Source: PALSA-505 sp035308365 (GTDB taxonomy: Bacteria; Actinomycetota; Actinomycetes; Streptosporangiales; Streptosporangiaceae). Taken from it: DNA of 64,000 nt. This document shows, in pieces, positions 42,616 to 50,242 of this stretch (position 1 is its first letter; each line of letters begins with the position of its first letter). The notes beneath the pieces were generated by a model. The model made no database searches. It was not told the origin of the DNA and saw only the letters and a program-made list of their open reading frames with translations. The stretch spans positions 158,053 through 222,052 of the forward strand of contig DATGGU010000076.1 of assembly GCA_035308365.1 (NCBI GenBank). The letters run 5' to 3'. The translations under genes and the position numbers were made by a program.

Positions 42616-43883
42616 GATCGTCGTCCTGTGACGGCGGGTACCCGCCTGACCGGGCTCATGGCGGCGTCGAGGTCGGTGTCGCCGTCCCAGCTCACCACGG
42701 GAATGCCGGTGGCCGCCAGACCGGAGCGCAGCGCGGACCGGTCGAGCCGCCACAGCCGCAGTGCCAGCTCCGAGGACCTGGACCGGGGCAGCACCCGGGG
42801 TTCGCAGTTCAGCACGTCGACCACGACCAGCGGGAACCCGCGCTCGCGCAGGTCGGCGATGGCGCCGAGGACGCGCTTGTCGAGCAGCGGCGAAAACAGG
42901 ATCACCAGGGAGCCGGGTGGCAGGGCGGTGCGCGGGATGCGGTCGAGGTCGGGGATGACCTCGCTTTCGTAGCGCACGCGCAGCAGCATCTCGGCGATCT
43001 GGTAGAAGTGCCGCTCACCTGGGGCGGGCCCGAGCCAGCGCAGCATCCCGCCGAGCACCACCAGCCCGGCCCGGTCCCCGGTGCGCAGGTACGCGGTGGC
43101 CAGCGCCGCCGCGCCGTGCGCGGACGCGTCGATGGTGGTGGCGCCGGGCGGCCCGGCCTGGCTGAAAGCGTCGATCATGACCACCAGGTCGGCGGCCCGC
43201 TGCGCCGCTCGCTGGTTGATGTGCAGCTCGCCGCGGCGCCCGGTGACCAGCCAGTTCACGTCCCGGATCCGGTCGCCGGGCAGGTAGGGCCGGACCGCGC
43301 CGAACTCGACGCCGTCGCCGGTGGCCCGGCCGGTGTGCTCCCCGATCCGCCGCAGCAGGTCCGGCGGGACCAGCCTGGCCTGCACGCTGGGTGGCCGGGG
43401 GAAGACCTCCACCACACTGGACCCCGCGTCCAGCAAGGTCTCCCAGGCGCCGCCGTGGCCGCGGCAGACGATCCGCACCTGGCCGAGTGGCCGGCGTCCC
43501 CAGGCCATCGGCCGCACCACCCAGTGCGCCTGCCCGTGGGCGGTGTCCACGACGGTCTGGCGGGCCTGGCCGGACACCAGCTCGACCTGGGCGGGCAGGT
43601 CGATGAGGAAGGCGATCTCCTCCAGCGGTTCGGCGGCCGTGACGGTGACGGTGAACCCGACCTCTTCGCGCTCAAAGCAGCGGGCCGTCGACACCGCCCC
43701 GGCAGCCTCCACCTCCGCCGCGCCGCCACCGCGTGGTGCCGCGGCCAGAGCGGCCAGAACGGGGGCGGCGAGCAGCATCAGCGCCGCGTGCCCGGAGATC
43801 AGCGCGGCCGCCAGCGCGAGCAGGCCCACCGTCGCCAGGCGCCTGGTAGCGCGGGATGGAAGCCAGCGGGCCGGGTACTTCAC
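42612..43883 (-). CDS. DUF58 domain protein
   Basis: 423 residues from GTG 43883 (GTGA overlap with moxR). Two membrane helices come first (LATVGLLALAAALISGHA, LMLLAAPVLAALAAA). The DUF58 signature follows near residue 200: GVEFGAVRPYLPGDRIRDVN and HINQRAAQRAADLVVMIDAF. The VWA-like region is degenerate. DUF58 proteins occur with MoxR ATPases in operons thought to help fold or assemble envelope or redox proteins. Confidence 0.9.
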   Translation of the reverse strand: MKYPARWLPSRATRRLATVGLLALAAALISGHAALMLLAAPVLAALAAAPRGGGAAEVEAAGAVSTARCFEREEVGFTVTVTAAEPLEEIAFLIDLPAQVELVSGQARQTVVDTAHGQAHWVVRPMAWGRRPLGQVRIVCRGHGGAWETLLDAGSSVVEVFPRPPSVQARLVPPDLLRRIGEHTGRATGDGVEFGAVRPYLPGDRIRDVNWLVTGRRGELHINQRAAQRAADLVVMIDAFSQAGPPGATTIDASAHGAAALATAYLRTGDRAGLVVLGGMLRWLGPAPGERHFYQIAEMLLRVRYESEVIPDLDRIPRTALPPGSLVILFSPLLDKRVLGAIADLRERGFPLVVVDVLNCEPRVLPRSRSSELALRLWRLDRSALRSGLAATGIPVVSWDGDTDLDAAMSPVRRVPAVTGRRS

Positions 43884-44884
43884 CGGGTCAGCTCGCCCGC
43901 CGCCGCGGCCCGCGGCAGGGTCTGGGCACGTGGCACGGGGAGCTGGCCGAGTAGCTCGGCCACGATGTCGTCGCCGGTGAGCTGGCGTACCCACATCTCC
44001 GGGCGGAGCACGAGCCGGTGGCCGAGCGCGGCGACGGCCACCGCCTTGACGTCCTCGGGCGCCACGAAGTCCCGGCCGGCCAGCACCGCGTGGCCCCTGG
44101 CCAGCTGGACAATGGCCAGCGTTCCGCGCGGGCTGGCGCCGACCGTCACCTTCGGGTGGCCGCGGGTGGCCGCCACCAGGTCGACGATGTAGCCGAGCAC
44201 GTCGCGGTCAAGGTGCACGCCTTCCAGCGACTCGCGCATGGCGAGCAGGCCGGCGGCGTCGGTCACCTGATTGGCCGTGGGTGGCGCCGAGCCGCGGTCG
44301 AGCCGCCGCCGCACCATCTCGGCCTCGCCGTCGCGGTCCAGGTAACCGAGCTTGATCCGGGCGGTGAACCGGTCGAGCTGCGCCTCGGGCAGCGGGTACG
44401 TGCCCTCGTACTCGATCGGGTTGTCGGTGGCGAGCACGACGAACGGCGGGTCCAGGGCGTGCGTGGTACCGTCCACGCTGACCTGGCTCTCGGCCATCGC
44501 CTCGAGCAGTGCCGCCTGTGTCTTCGGCGGGGTCCGGTTGATCTCATCGGCGAGCAGCAGGTTCGTGAACACCGGGCCGGGCCGGAAGCTGAACTCACCT
44601 GTGCGTGGGTCGAGGATGGGCGCCCCGGTCAGGTCGGCGGGCAGCATGTCCGGCGTGAACTGGACGCGGGTGAATCGCAGGCCGAGCGCGGTCGCGAACG
44701 TCCGGGCCAGCAGCGTCTTGCCCAGCCCGGGAAGATCCTCGATCAGGATGTGCCCGGCTGCCAGAATGCCGATCAGCACCATCCGCACCGGTTCGCGCTT
44801 GCCCACGATGACCTGTTCCACCTCGGCCAGGATCCGTGCGCACAGGTCCGCGGTGCCGCCCGGTCGCTGCCGGTCACCAGTCAC
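43880..44884 (-). CDS. MoxR-family AAA+ ATPase
   Basis: 334 residues. Walker A is LIEDLPGLGKTLLARTFATA near residue 50, and Walker B is NLLLADEINRTPPKTQAALL near 112. The sensor region is VLATDNPIEYEGTYPLPEAQ, and the C-terminal lid domain is complete. MoxR proteins are chaperone-like ATPases. Overlaps of 4 bases at both ends show tight coupling within the operon. Confidence 0.95.
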   Translation of the reverse strand: MTGDRQRPGGTADLCARILAEVEQVIVGKREPVRMVLIGILAAGHILIEDLPGLGKTLLARTFATALGLRFTRVQFTPDMLPADLTGAPILDPRTGEFSFRPGPVFTNLLLADEINRTPPKTQAALLEAMAESQVSVDGTTHALDPPFVVLATDNPIEYEGTYPLPEAQLDRFTARIKLGYLDRDGEAEMVRRRLDRGSAPPTANQVTDAAGLLAMRESLEGVHLDRDVLGYIVDLVAATRGHPKVTVGASPRGTLAIVQLARGHAVLAGRDFVAPEDVKAVAVAALGHRLVLRPEMWVRQLTGDDIVAELLGQLPVPRAQTLPRAAAAGELTR

Positions 44885-45510
44885 AGTTCCTCCAGCCGGG
44901 TGATGATCCGGGTGAGTTTGGCCAGGCTAACCCCGGGAGCGTTGCTGTCCTCCGAGAGCGGCCGTGCCGGGTCGATGAGTGGCCACAGGTCCTCGCCGGC
45001 CAGTTCGCGGGCCCGGTCCGGCTGGGACGCGATGGTCACGCCATGCCGTTCGGCCAGCCTAGTGTCGAGCAGCCGGGCCAGCCGTGGCCGGATGCCGCGG
45101 TCGAAGTGCCGTTGCGAGACGGTGGCCCAGGTAACGTCGGAGGAAATCTCCAGGAAGGCGGGGAAGTCGGCCTGGCTGGCCGCCACGTCTGCCTGCTGCT
45201 GCTCGGCCTCGGCCCGGGTCTTCCTGCGGCCGGACGGGATCGCCGTCCGCGCGGTGAGCAGCCCGACCAGGGCGAGCACGGTGCCAGCCAGGGCGAGACC
45301 GGCCAGCTTGCCGGCCACGTAGCCGGCGTCCAGCACCGCCACGGCCATGAAGCCCACCACGATCCAGCCGGTCACCCGCAGCCCCGGCCGTGCGGCCGAC
45401 GTCCTTGACCGTGGCCGCCCGGCTCGGCCGGCAGCCGGGCGGGAGCTTGCTGTCCGGCGGCCCGGGTCGTGTTCTGACCGGGCGGCTGTTGCCCTGGGCG
45501 GAGCGTTCAC
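44881..45510 (-). CDS. Unknown membrane protein in the moxR operon
   Basis: 209 residues from GTG 45510. A basic, disordered N-terminus is followed by two membrane helices (VTGWIVVGFMAVAVLDAGYV, KLAGLALAGTVLALVGLLTA). A soluble C-terminal part of about 110 residues follows (SSDVTWATVSQRHFDRGIRP, KLTRIITRLEEL). Its start codon lies in the second copy of a 98-base duplication. It is found at the position usually held by a DUF in actinobacterial DUF4129-moxR-DUF58 clusters. Confidence 0.75.
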   Translation of the reverse strand: MNAPPRATAARSEHDPGRRTASSRPAAGRAGRPRSRTSAARPGLRVTGWIVVGFMAVAVLDAGYVAGKLAGLALAGTVLALVGLLTARTAIPSGRRKTRAEAEQQQADVAASQADFPAFLEISSDVTWATVSQRHFDRGIRPRLARLLDTRLAERHGVTIASQPDRARELAGEDLWPLIDPARPLSEDSNAPGVSLAKLTRIITRLEEL

Positions 45511-45660
45511 CTGGCGCCGTCCAGCTCTGGGTGGTGGCCTGCGCCGTTGGACTGGTTGCGCAGTTCCGTTTCTGGCTGGGCGGTCGTTGCGATGGGCGGG
45601 GCGTTCACCTGGCGCCGTCCAGCTCTGGGTGGTGGCCTGCGCCGTTGGACTGGCTGCCCA
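45471..45660. repeat. 98-bp tandem duplication at the DUF4129 gene junction
   Basis: Two copies are offset by exactly 98 bases. The core of 53 bases starting GCGTTCACCTGGCGCCGTCC is identical at 45503-45555 and 45601-45653. The flanks TTCTGxCxGGGCGG and TGGGCGGxGCGTTCACC are similar. One copy carries the end of the DUF4129 gene and the other the start of the next gene, so each copy has a TGA/GTG junction. Confidence 0.9.
45507..45608 (-). CDS. 33-residue chimeric mini-cistron created by duplication
   Basis: GTG 45608 to TGA 45507 encodes MNAPPIATTAQPETELRNQS then NGAGHHPELDGAR. The first residues copy the N-terminus of the downstream protein (MNAPPRATAARSEH) and the last copy the C-terminus of the DUF4129 protein (SQSNGAGHHPELDGAR). 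The GTG overlaps the DUF4129 stop (GTGA) and its own stop overlaps the next start (GTGA). It may keep translational coupling unbroken. Whether a peptide accumulates is unknown. Confidence 0.5.
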   Translation of the reverse strand: MNAPPIATTAQPETELRNQSNGAGHHPELDGAR

Positions 45661-46531
45661 GCTCCGCCCGCAGCCGGGCGAGGGCTTCCCGGGCGGCGGC
45701 GCGGTCGGTTTCGGTCATGTCCCGGCCGCCGTAGCGAGCCTGCCGGAACAGCCCGGTCAGCTCGTCGGCGGCGGCCGACCGGATCAGTCCGCTGGCGGTG
45801 GCGCGGGTCAGCACCTCATCCGGGGTGTCCGCCGCGGCCGGTGCGGCGCCCGCACCGGCCAGATTCTGCTCCATGGCGGCGTAGCAGGCGATGATCGCGG
45901 CCCGTGGGTCGTCCACCTCCCGGATGGCGGCGGCGCCGGCCGACAGGGCGTCTTCCAGCCGGGGTGCCTGGTCGCCGGGGCCGGGGAATGCGGTCAGCCG
46001 GTCCCGGGCGGCCCGGTGCCGGAACGTGAGCGCCGCCGCGACGATCAGTGCCGCCGCCGCGATCGCCATCCCGGCCACCACGGACCAGCCGCTGCCGAGC
46101 ACCGGATGGGCGTGCCCATGGCCGTTGCCGAGCCTGCCGAACAGCACGGTTGCCCCATGGTTGTGCCTGCGGCGCAGTTCGTAGCCGATCAGCCAGATCG
46201 GGAAGCCTATGGCCGCGAGAGTCAGCAGGATCGACAGGGCGCGGACCCACCGGGGGACCTCGGCGTCCGCTCCGGCCAGGCCGGCCGCACGCTTCTCCCG
46301 CCGGGCCCGGAAGATCAGCACCAGCAGGACGATCGAGGCGATCGCGGCGGCACCGTCCGCCGCGCCGATGATGTCGTAGAGAACCTGCCCGCTCACCAAG
46401 GCCGCCGACGAGCTGCCACCTCCGGCCAGGACGCCCCGCGCTTGCAGGCCGATGGCGGTGAGAGCACACAGCCCGGCCACGATGGCCACCCGGCGCGGCA
46501 GCGCCGGATGGTCTGGTGTTCCCCGCGGCAT
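45605..46531 (-). CDS. DUF4129 domain membrane protein
   Basis: 308 residues, from ATG 46531 with AGGAGG upstream. Four hydrophobic segments occur in the first 200 residues, for example LYDIIGAADGAAAIASIVLL and VVAGMAIAAAALIVAAALTF. The C-terminal cytoplasmic DUF4129 region shows PRAAIIACYAAMEQNLAGAG and DTPDEVLTRATASGLIRS. The first gene of the minus-strand moxR cluster. Earlier in-frame sequence up to 47128 is not credible. Confidence 0.85.
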   Translation of the reverse strand: MPRGTPDHPALPRRVAIVAGLCALTAIGLQARGVLAGGGSSSAALVSGQVLYDIIGAADGAAAIASIVLLVLIFRARREKRAAGLAGADAEVPRWVRALSILLTLAAIGFPIWLIGYELRRRHNHGATVLFGRLGNGHGHAHPVLGSGWSVVAGMAIAAAALIVAAALTFRHRAARDRLTAFPGPGDQAPRLEDALSAGAAAIREVDDPRAAIIACYAAMEQNLAGAGAAPAAADTPDEVLTRATASGLIRSAAADELTGLFRQARYGGRDMTETDRAAAREALARLRAELGSQSNGAGHHPELDGAR

Positions 46532-46659
46532 GCCACCTCCTGCACCCGGCAGGTCCGTCAGCGGCACATGCCGCTGGTCACGCCGGGGTTTCTCATGCCG
46601 GGCTCCGACGTGCCCGATTTTGCCACCCGGGGAGGCCGGCGTTGCCATCTGTTGCCGTA

Positions 46660-46815
46660 CTGATTCTGTTTCCTTCCCAGTCGGTGATGCATTAGCCGTA
46701 TGTCCAGAAGACACCGTTAGAGATTTCTGGTTTAAAAAGAAATGATCTGTGTCCTTATCCAAGTACGTATAGTGACAATGTGTGTTTGTGTGAGTACTTA
46801 CGTTGACACATGCTC
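46660..46815. other. AT-rich island upstream of the DUF4129 operon
   Basis: The gap 46532-46891 holds no complete gene. A stretch around 46660-46815 is far more AT-rich than the genome (TTTAAAAAGAAATGATC, CAAGTACGTATAGTGACAAT). Arms AAGTAC and GTACTT and a TTGACA at 46804-46809 are present. It may hold promoters for either direction or mark a deletion or insertion junction next to the MFS stump. Confidence 0.45.
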
Positions 46816-46891
46816 CGTCGCCGGCGCCTCCGCCGATGACGTGCTGCTGTGGGCCGAGGCGCGGGCCCTCCCGGCGGCATGAGCCGCTGCG

Positions 46892-47326
46892 GTGATCGAG
46901 TCTGTGCTGACGCCGCTGGCCGGGCGGCTGCCGGACCGGCTGGGTGAGTGGGTGCCGATCCAGCTTTCCCTGGTGGGGGCGGTGGTCGTCAGCTTGCTGG
47001 CGCCGGTGCTGGCCTCGCTGCCCTGGCTGGTCGTGGTGCTGATCGCCGGGCTGCCCTCCTATGGCACACTGTATGCTCCGGCGACGACGCTGCTGAGCAA
47101 GGGCGCGGACCGGCTGGGGCTCAACCATGGGCTGGCGTTCGCCATGGCGAACCTGGCCTGGGCGAGCGGGCAGGCGGGCTCGGCGGCGGTCAGCGGGGCG
47201 CTGGCCGAGGCGACGTCCGATCTGGTCCCGTACTGCCTTCTCGCCGGGTCCTGCGTGGTCACGCTGGCTGTGCTGCGGCTCAAGCCGTCGTCCATCGAGC
47301 TGAGCGGCGAGGATGCCGGCCGCTAG
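46892..47326 (+). pseudogene. C-terminal half of an MFS transporter
   Basis: The frame from GTG 46892 encodes 144 residues: VLTPLAGRLPDRLGEWVPI, several membrane helices and NHGLAFAMANLAWASGQAGS. This corresponds to about transmembrane helices 7-12 of a major facilitator. An in-frame TGA at 46880-46882 blocks extension upstream, and no N-terminal half is seen. It is a truncated gene unless expressed as a half-protein. Confidence 0.75.
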
Positions 47327-47334
47327 GCGGCTTT

Positions 47335-47874
47335 ATGCTCGTAGCCGTGATTGCCAGCGATACTCTCATCATCGAGCCGATGACGGTGGCGCATTCGGGG
47401 GCGGTGCTGGAGATCTACCAGGCCGGGCTGGATACCGGGGAGGCCAGCTTCGAAACGGTGGCGCCGGGCTGGGCCGGGTTCGACGCGGGGAAGCTCGCTG
47501 ATCACCGGTTCGTCGCCCGCGATCGCGGCAGCGGCGAGGTGCTTGGGTGGGTTGCCGCGTCCGCCGTGTCCAGCCGGTGCGTCTACGCGGGAGTGGTCGA
47601 GCACTCGGTGTATGTCCGGCCGGAGGCCCGGGGGCGTGGAGTGGGGCGGGTGCTGCTGCGGGCGCTGATCGGGTCCACCGAGGCGGCCGGGATCTGGACG
47701 ATCGAGGCGGGGATCTTCCCGGAGAACACTGCGAGCCTGCGGCTGCACGAGGGTGCGGGGTTCCGGGTGGTCGGCACCCGGGAGCGGATCGGGGTGCACC
47801 ATGGCCGGTGGCGGGATGTAGTGCTGGTGGAACGGCGCAGCCCGGCCATAGGCCCGCCGCCGCCCTGCGCTTGA
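47335..47874 (+). CDS. GNAT acetyltransferase, phosphinothricin-acetyltransferase-like
   Basis: About 179 residues from ATG 47335 (GTG 47347 is an alternative). IEPMTVAHSGAVLEIYQAGL, VAPGWAGFDAG, EHSVYVRPEARGRGVGRVLL (acetyl-CoA loop) and IEAGIFPENTASLRLHEGAG follow the Pat/arsinothricin acetyltransferase pattern, ending with GRWRDVVLVERR. It likely acetylates an amino-acid-type substrate. Its stop codon lies in a 12-base tandem repeat that also forms the promoter of the next gene. Confidence 0.85.
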   Translation: MLVAVIASDTLIIEPMTVAHSGAVLEIYQAGLDTGEASFETVAPGWAGFDAGKLADHRFVARDRGSGEVLGWVAASAVSSRCVYAGVVEHSVYVRPEARGRGVGRVLLRALIGSTEAAGIWTIEAGIFPENTASLRLHEGAGFRVVGTRERIGVHHGRWRDVVLVERRSPAIGPPPPCA

Positions 47875-47911
47875 CCCTGCGCTTGACCCTGACACCGTGT
47901 CAGGCCATAGA
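47866..47911 (+). promoter_or_regulatory. MerR-type promoter and operator with duplicated -35
   Basis: TGCGCTTGACCC is repeated in tandem (47866-47877, 47878-47889), giving two TTGACC elements. After the second (47883-47888) lies the perfect palindrome CCTGACAC-C-GTGTCAGG (47888-47904), then a CATAGA or TAGACC -10 at 17-19 bases. An operator placed between -35 and -10 with a long spacer is typical of MerR-family autoregulation. Confidence 0.8.
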
Positions 47912-47922
47912 CCGGAGCCGTC

Positions 47923-48759
47923 ATGTTCAGTATCGGAGACTTCGCCAGGCACGGCCGGGTGTCGGTGCGCATGTTGCGGCACTACGACGCGCTGGGGCTG
48001 CTGCGTCCGGCCCATGTGGACAGGCAGTCGGGATACCGGTCCTACGACGCGGCCCAGTTGTCGCGGCTGAACCGGATCGTCGCGCTGAAGGAGCTTGGGT
48101 TCACGCTGCAGCAGATCGGATCGATCCTCGACGACAAGGTGAGCGTCGGGGAACTGCGCGGGATGCTGCGGCTGCGCCAGGCCGAGTTGCAAGCGCAGAT
48201 CAGCACCGACACCGCGCGGCTGGCCCGGGTCGAGGCGAGGCTCCGCATCATCGAGAGTGAGGGCGCCATGCCGGCCGACGATGTCCAGATCAAGCGAATC
48301 CCCGCTGTCCGGGTCGCCGAGATGACCGCGATCGCCGACAGCTTCGAGCCCGAGTCGATCACCCCGGTGATCGGCCCACTGTACGATCGGCTGTTCCAGG
48401 AGCTGTGCCGGGCCGGGGTGACGCCGGCTGGCCCGGGGATCGCCTACTACGAGGATGCCGCCGCGCCGGAGGGGGCCGTCGTGGTGCACGCGGCCGTGCC
48501 GGTCAACGCCGAGCCGGCGGCCGGCCAGCCGTTCGCGATCGTGGATCTCCCTGAGGTCGAGCAGGCGGCCACGATCATGCACCGGGGGTCGATGGACAAC
48601 GTGATGCCGGCGATCCAGTCGCTGGCCCAGTGGATCGAGGCCAACGGGTACCGCTCCCTCGCCTGCAACCGGGAGCTCTACCTCGACTGTTGTGGAGACA
48701 GGTCGGCCTGGGTGACCGAACTGCAGGAGCCGGTCACCCAGGCCGGTGGCACTGCTTGA
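47923..48759 (+). CDS. MerR-family regulator with GyrI-like effector domain
   Basis: 278 residues. The N-terminal winged helix is FSIGDFARHGRVSVRMLRHY with GLLRPAHVDRQSGYRSYDAA. A dimerisation coiled coil lies at about 75-120. A GyrI-like ligand-binding domain fills 125-270 (AVRVAEMTAIADSFEPESIT, LPEVEQAATIMHRGSMDNVM). Such BltR/TipA-like proteins sense drugs. Its own promoter contains the operator. The neighbours are an acetyltransferase and an MFS stump, so a former resistance set is plausible. Confidence 0.9.
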   Translation: MFSIGDFARHGRVSVRMLRHYDALGLLRPAHVDRQSGYRSYDAAQLSRLNRIVALKELGFTLQQIGSILDDKVSVGELRGMLRLRQAELQAQISTDTARLARVEARLRIIESEGAMPADDVQIKRIPAVRVAEMTAIADSFEPESITPVIGPLYDRLFQELCRAGVTPAGPGIAYYEDAAAPEGAVVVHAAVPVNAEPAAGQPFAIVDLPEVEQAATIMHRGSMDNVMPAIQSLAQWIEANGYRSLACNRELYLDCCGDRSAWVTELQEPVTQAGGTA

Positions 48760-48770
48760 GCTGGCGCCGC

Positions 48771-50066
48771 TCAGTCGACCGTGACCAGGCTGCCGTAGGT
48801 CAGGTAGTGGTAGGCAGTGGCCGACTGGGCTAGCGGAAGCTCGACGCAGCCGAGGCTCTGCGGCCAGCCGAAGGAGGCCCTGGGGAAGTAGTGCACGGCA
48901 TCGCCGCCGTTGAAGTAGGAGACGTTCTGCACCGGGTCGGCGTAGTGGCTGCCATCCGGGTTGGTTCCCCGCATGATCTGGAACGGCAGCCGCTCGTACA
49001 CCGGGAAGGTGCCATCGGCGGTCGGCGCCGCCGGGATCCCGGTGTTGGCGAGGGTGTGCAGGACCACCCGGCCGTCATGCCAGATGGTCAGCGTCTCCGG
49101 GCTGGCCTTGCTGGCGATCGCGTAGGTGTAGCCGTTGGGGTTGTGCTGGCCGTCGGCCTCCGCGCGCAGCAGGTGCCGCCAGACCGATGGCCCGGCCACG
49201 CCGTCCATGGTCAGGCCCTCGACCGACTCGAACGCCCGGATCGCGCCGGCCTGGATCAGGTTGTCCGCTCCGGGACGCCACATGTTGTGCAGCGTGGCCG
49301 GATAACCGGGCTGCCAGGTGAACGTTCCGGCCGGCGGCTGGTAGGCGGCGCTGAGCTGGCCGTTCGAGTCGGTGGCCGCTGGGTTGGCCCCGGTCGGCGT
49401 CCAGGTCAGTGGCAGGTAACCAAGCTGGGCGAGTAGTTGCTGCAGCCGCATCGTGGAGTATGACCCGGTGTGGAACCGCTCGGTGACCGGGGAGCTGAGC
49501 ACGGCGCCGGCCGCGGAACGCACGCCGGTCTGGCCGGCCGGGATGTTCAGGGTCACGGTGGAATGCGGCCGGAATTGAGTGGCGGGGGTGAAGACCATGG
49601 CATAGGGCTGCTGGGTCTTCGCCTTTGAACCCTTCGGCTGCGATTGCGTTTTCGCCGGTGCCCAGGTGCCCTTGATGGCGGGTGAGAAGCTCGGCGTGGG
49701 TGAGGTGGCGGCCAGCGGTGCGGAGAATACGACAGTTACCGGGCCGGCGCCGTTCACCCCATGGGCCGCCTGCGCGGGGGCGATGGACAGGACGCGCAGC
49801 GGGGGCGGCGGGGCCGCGGGTTTGCCGTTATGGGTGCTGACGGCCGCAGACGCCGGTGCCGGCCCGTGACCCGAGGCCAATGCCCAGGTGAGCCCGCCCG
49901 CGACAACTACGAGAGCGGTGATTCCCGTGGCGAACACCACGGTCTTCCGGCTGAACCACCGGGAGGGCGCCTGCCCGCCGTTCTCTCCCGCACCGAACAA
50001 AGTTCTGCTCCCTCTACTCGACTCGCCGGGGATGGCGGGTGACCGCGCAATTTTCGGTTGAATCAA
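48771..50066 (-). CDS. L,D-transpeptidase (YkuD) with peptidoglycan-binding domain
   Basis: 431 residues from TTG 50066. One membrane helix near 45-65 (VVFATGITALVVVAGGLTWA) anchors it. An Ig-like region (VLSIAPAQAAHGVNGAGPVT) and a peptidoglycan-binding-like domain (TMRLQQLLAQLGYLPLTW, AFESVEGLTMDGVAGPSVW) follow. The catalytic domain ends with AVHYFPRASFGWPQSLGCVE. The catalytic Cys is in SLGCV rather than the usual SHGCV. The start codon is uncertain. It cross-links or modifies peptidoglycan outside the membrane. Confidence 0.85.
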   Translation of the reverse strand: MIQPKIARSPAIPGESSRGSRTLFGAGENGGQAPSRWFSRKTVVFATGITALVVVAGGLTWALASGHGPAPASAAVSTHNGKPAAPPPPLRVLSIAPAQAAHGVNGAGPVTVVFSAPLAATSPTPSFSPAIKGTWAPAKTQSQPKGSKAKTQQPYAMVFTPATQFRPHSTVTLNIPAGQTGVRSAAGAVLSSPVTERFHTGSYSTMRLQQLLAQLGYLPLTWTPTGANPAATDSNGQLSAAYQPPAGTFTWQPGYPATLHNMWRPGADNLIQAGAIRAFESVEGLTMDGVAGPSVWRHLLRAEADGQHNPNGYTYAIASKASPETLTIWHDGRVVLHTLANTGIPAAPTADGTFPVYERLPFQIMRGTNPDGSHYADPVQNVSYFNGGDAVHYFPRASFGWPQSLGCVELPLAQSATAYHYLTYGSLVTVD

Positions 50067-50242
50067 GAAACTCTTCGCCGGGATCCGTCACTCTTGAGAC
50101 GCGCCAGATGCCTGAAAGGTTGTACGGCCTCTTCCGGTACTTCGGGGCAACTGCCGGCACGTCGGTTTCTATTCTGGCGGGTTCGGGTCCGGTCATGTTG
50201 CCCGCATCGGCAACTTGACCGAACTGCAGCCAAAGGATTGCC

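Noticed and set aside
50067..50242. A c-di-AMP (ydaO) riboswitch before the L,D-transpeptidase.
   Set aside because: The conserved ydaO core elements could not be found by eye. A 60-codon overlapping minus-strand frame (50014-50196) there is also not convincing.
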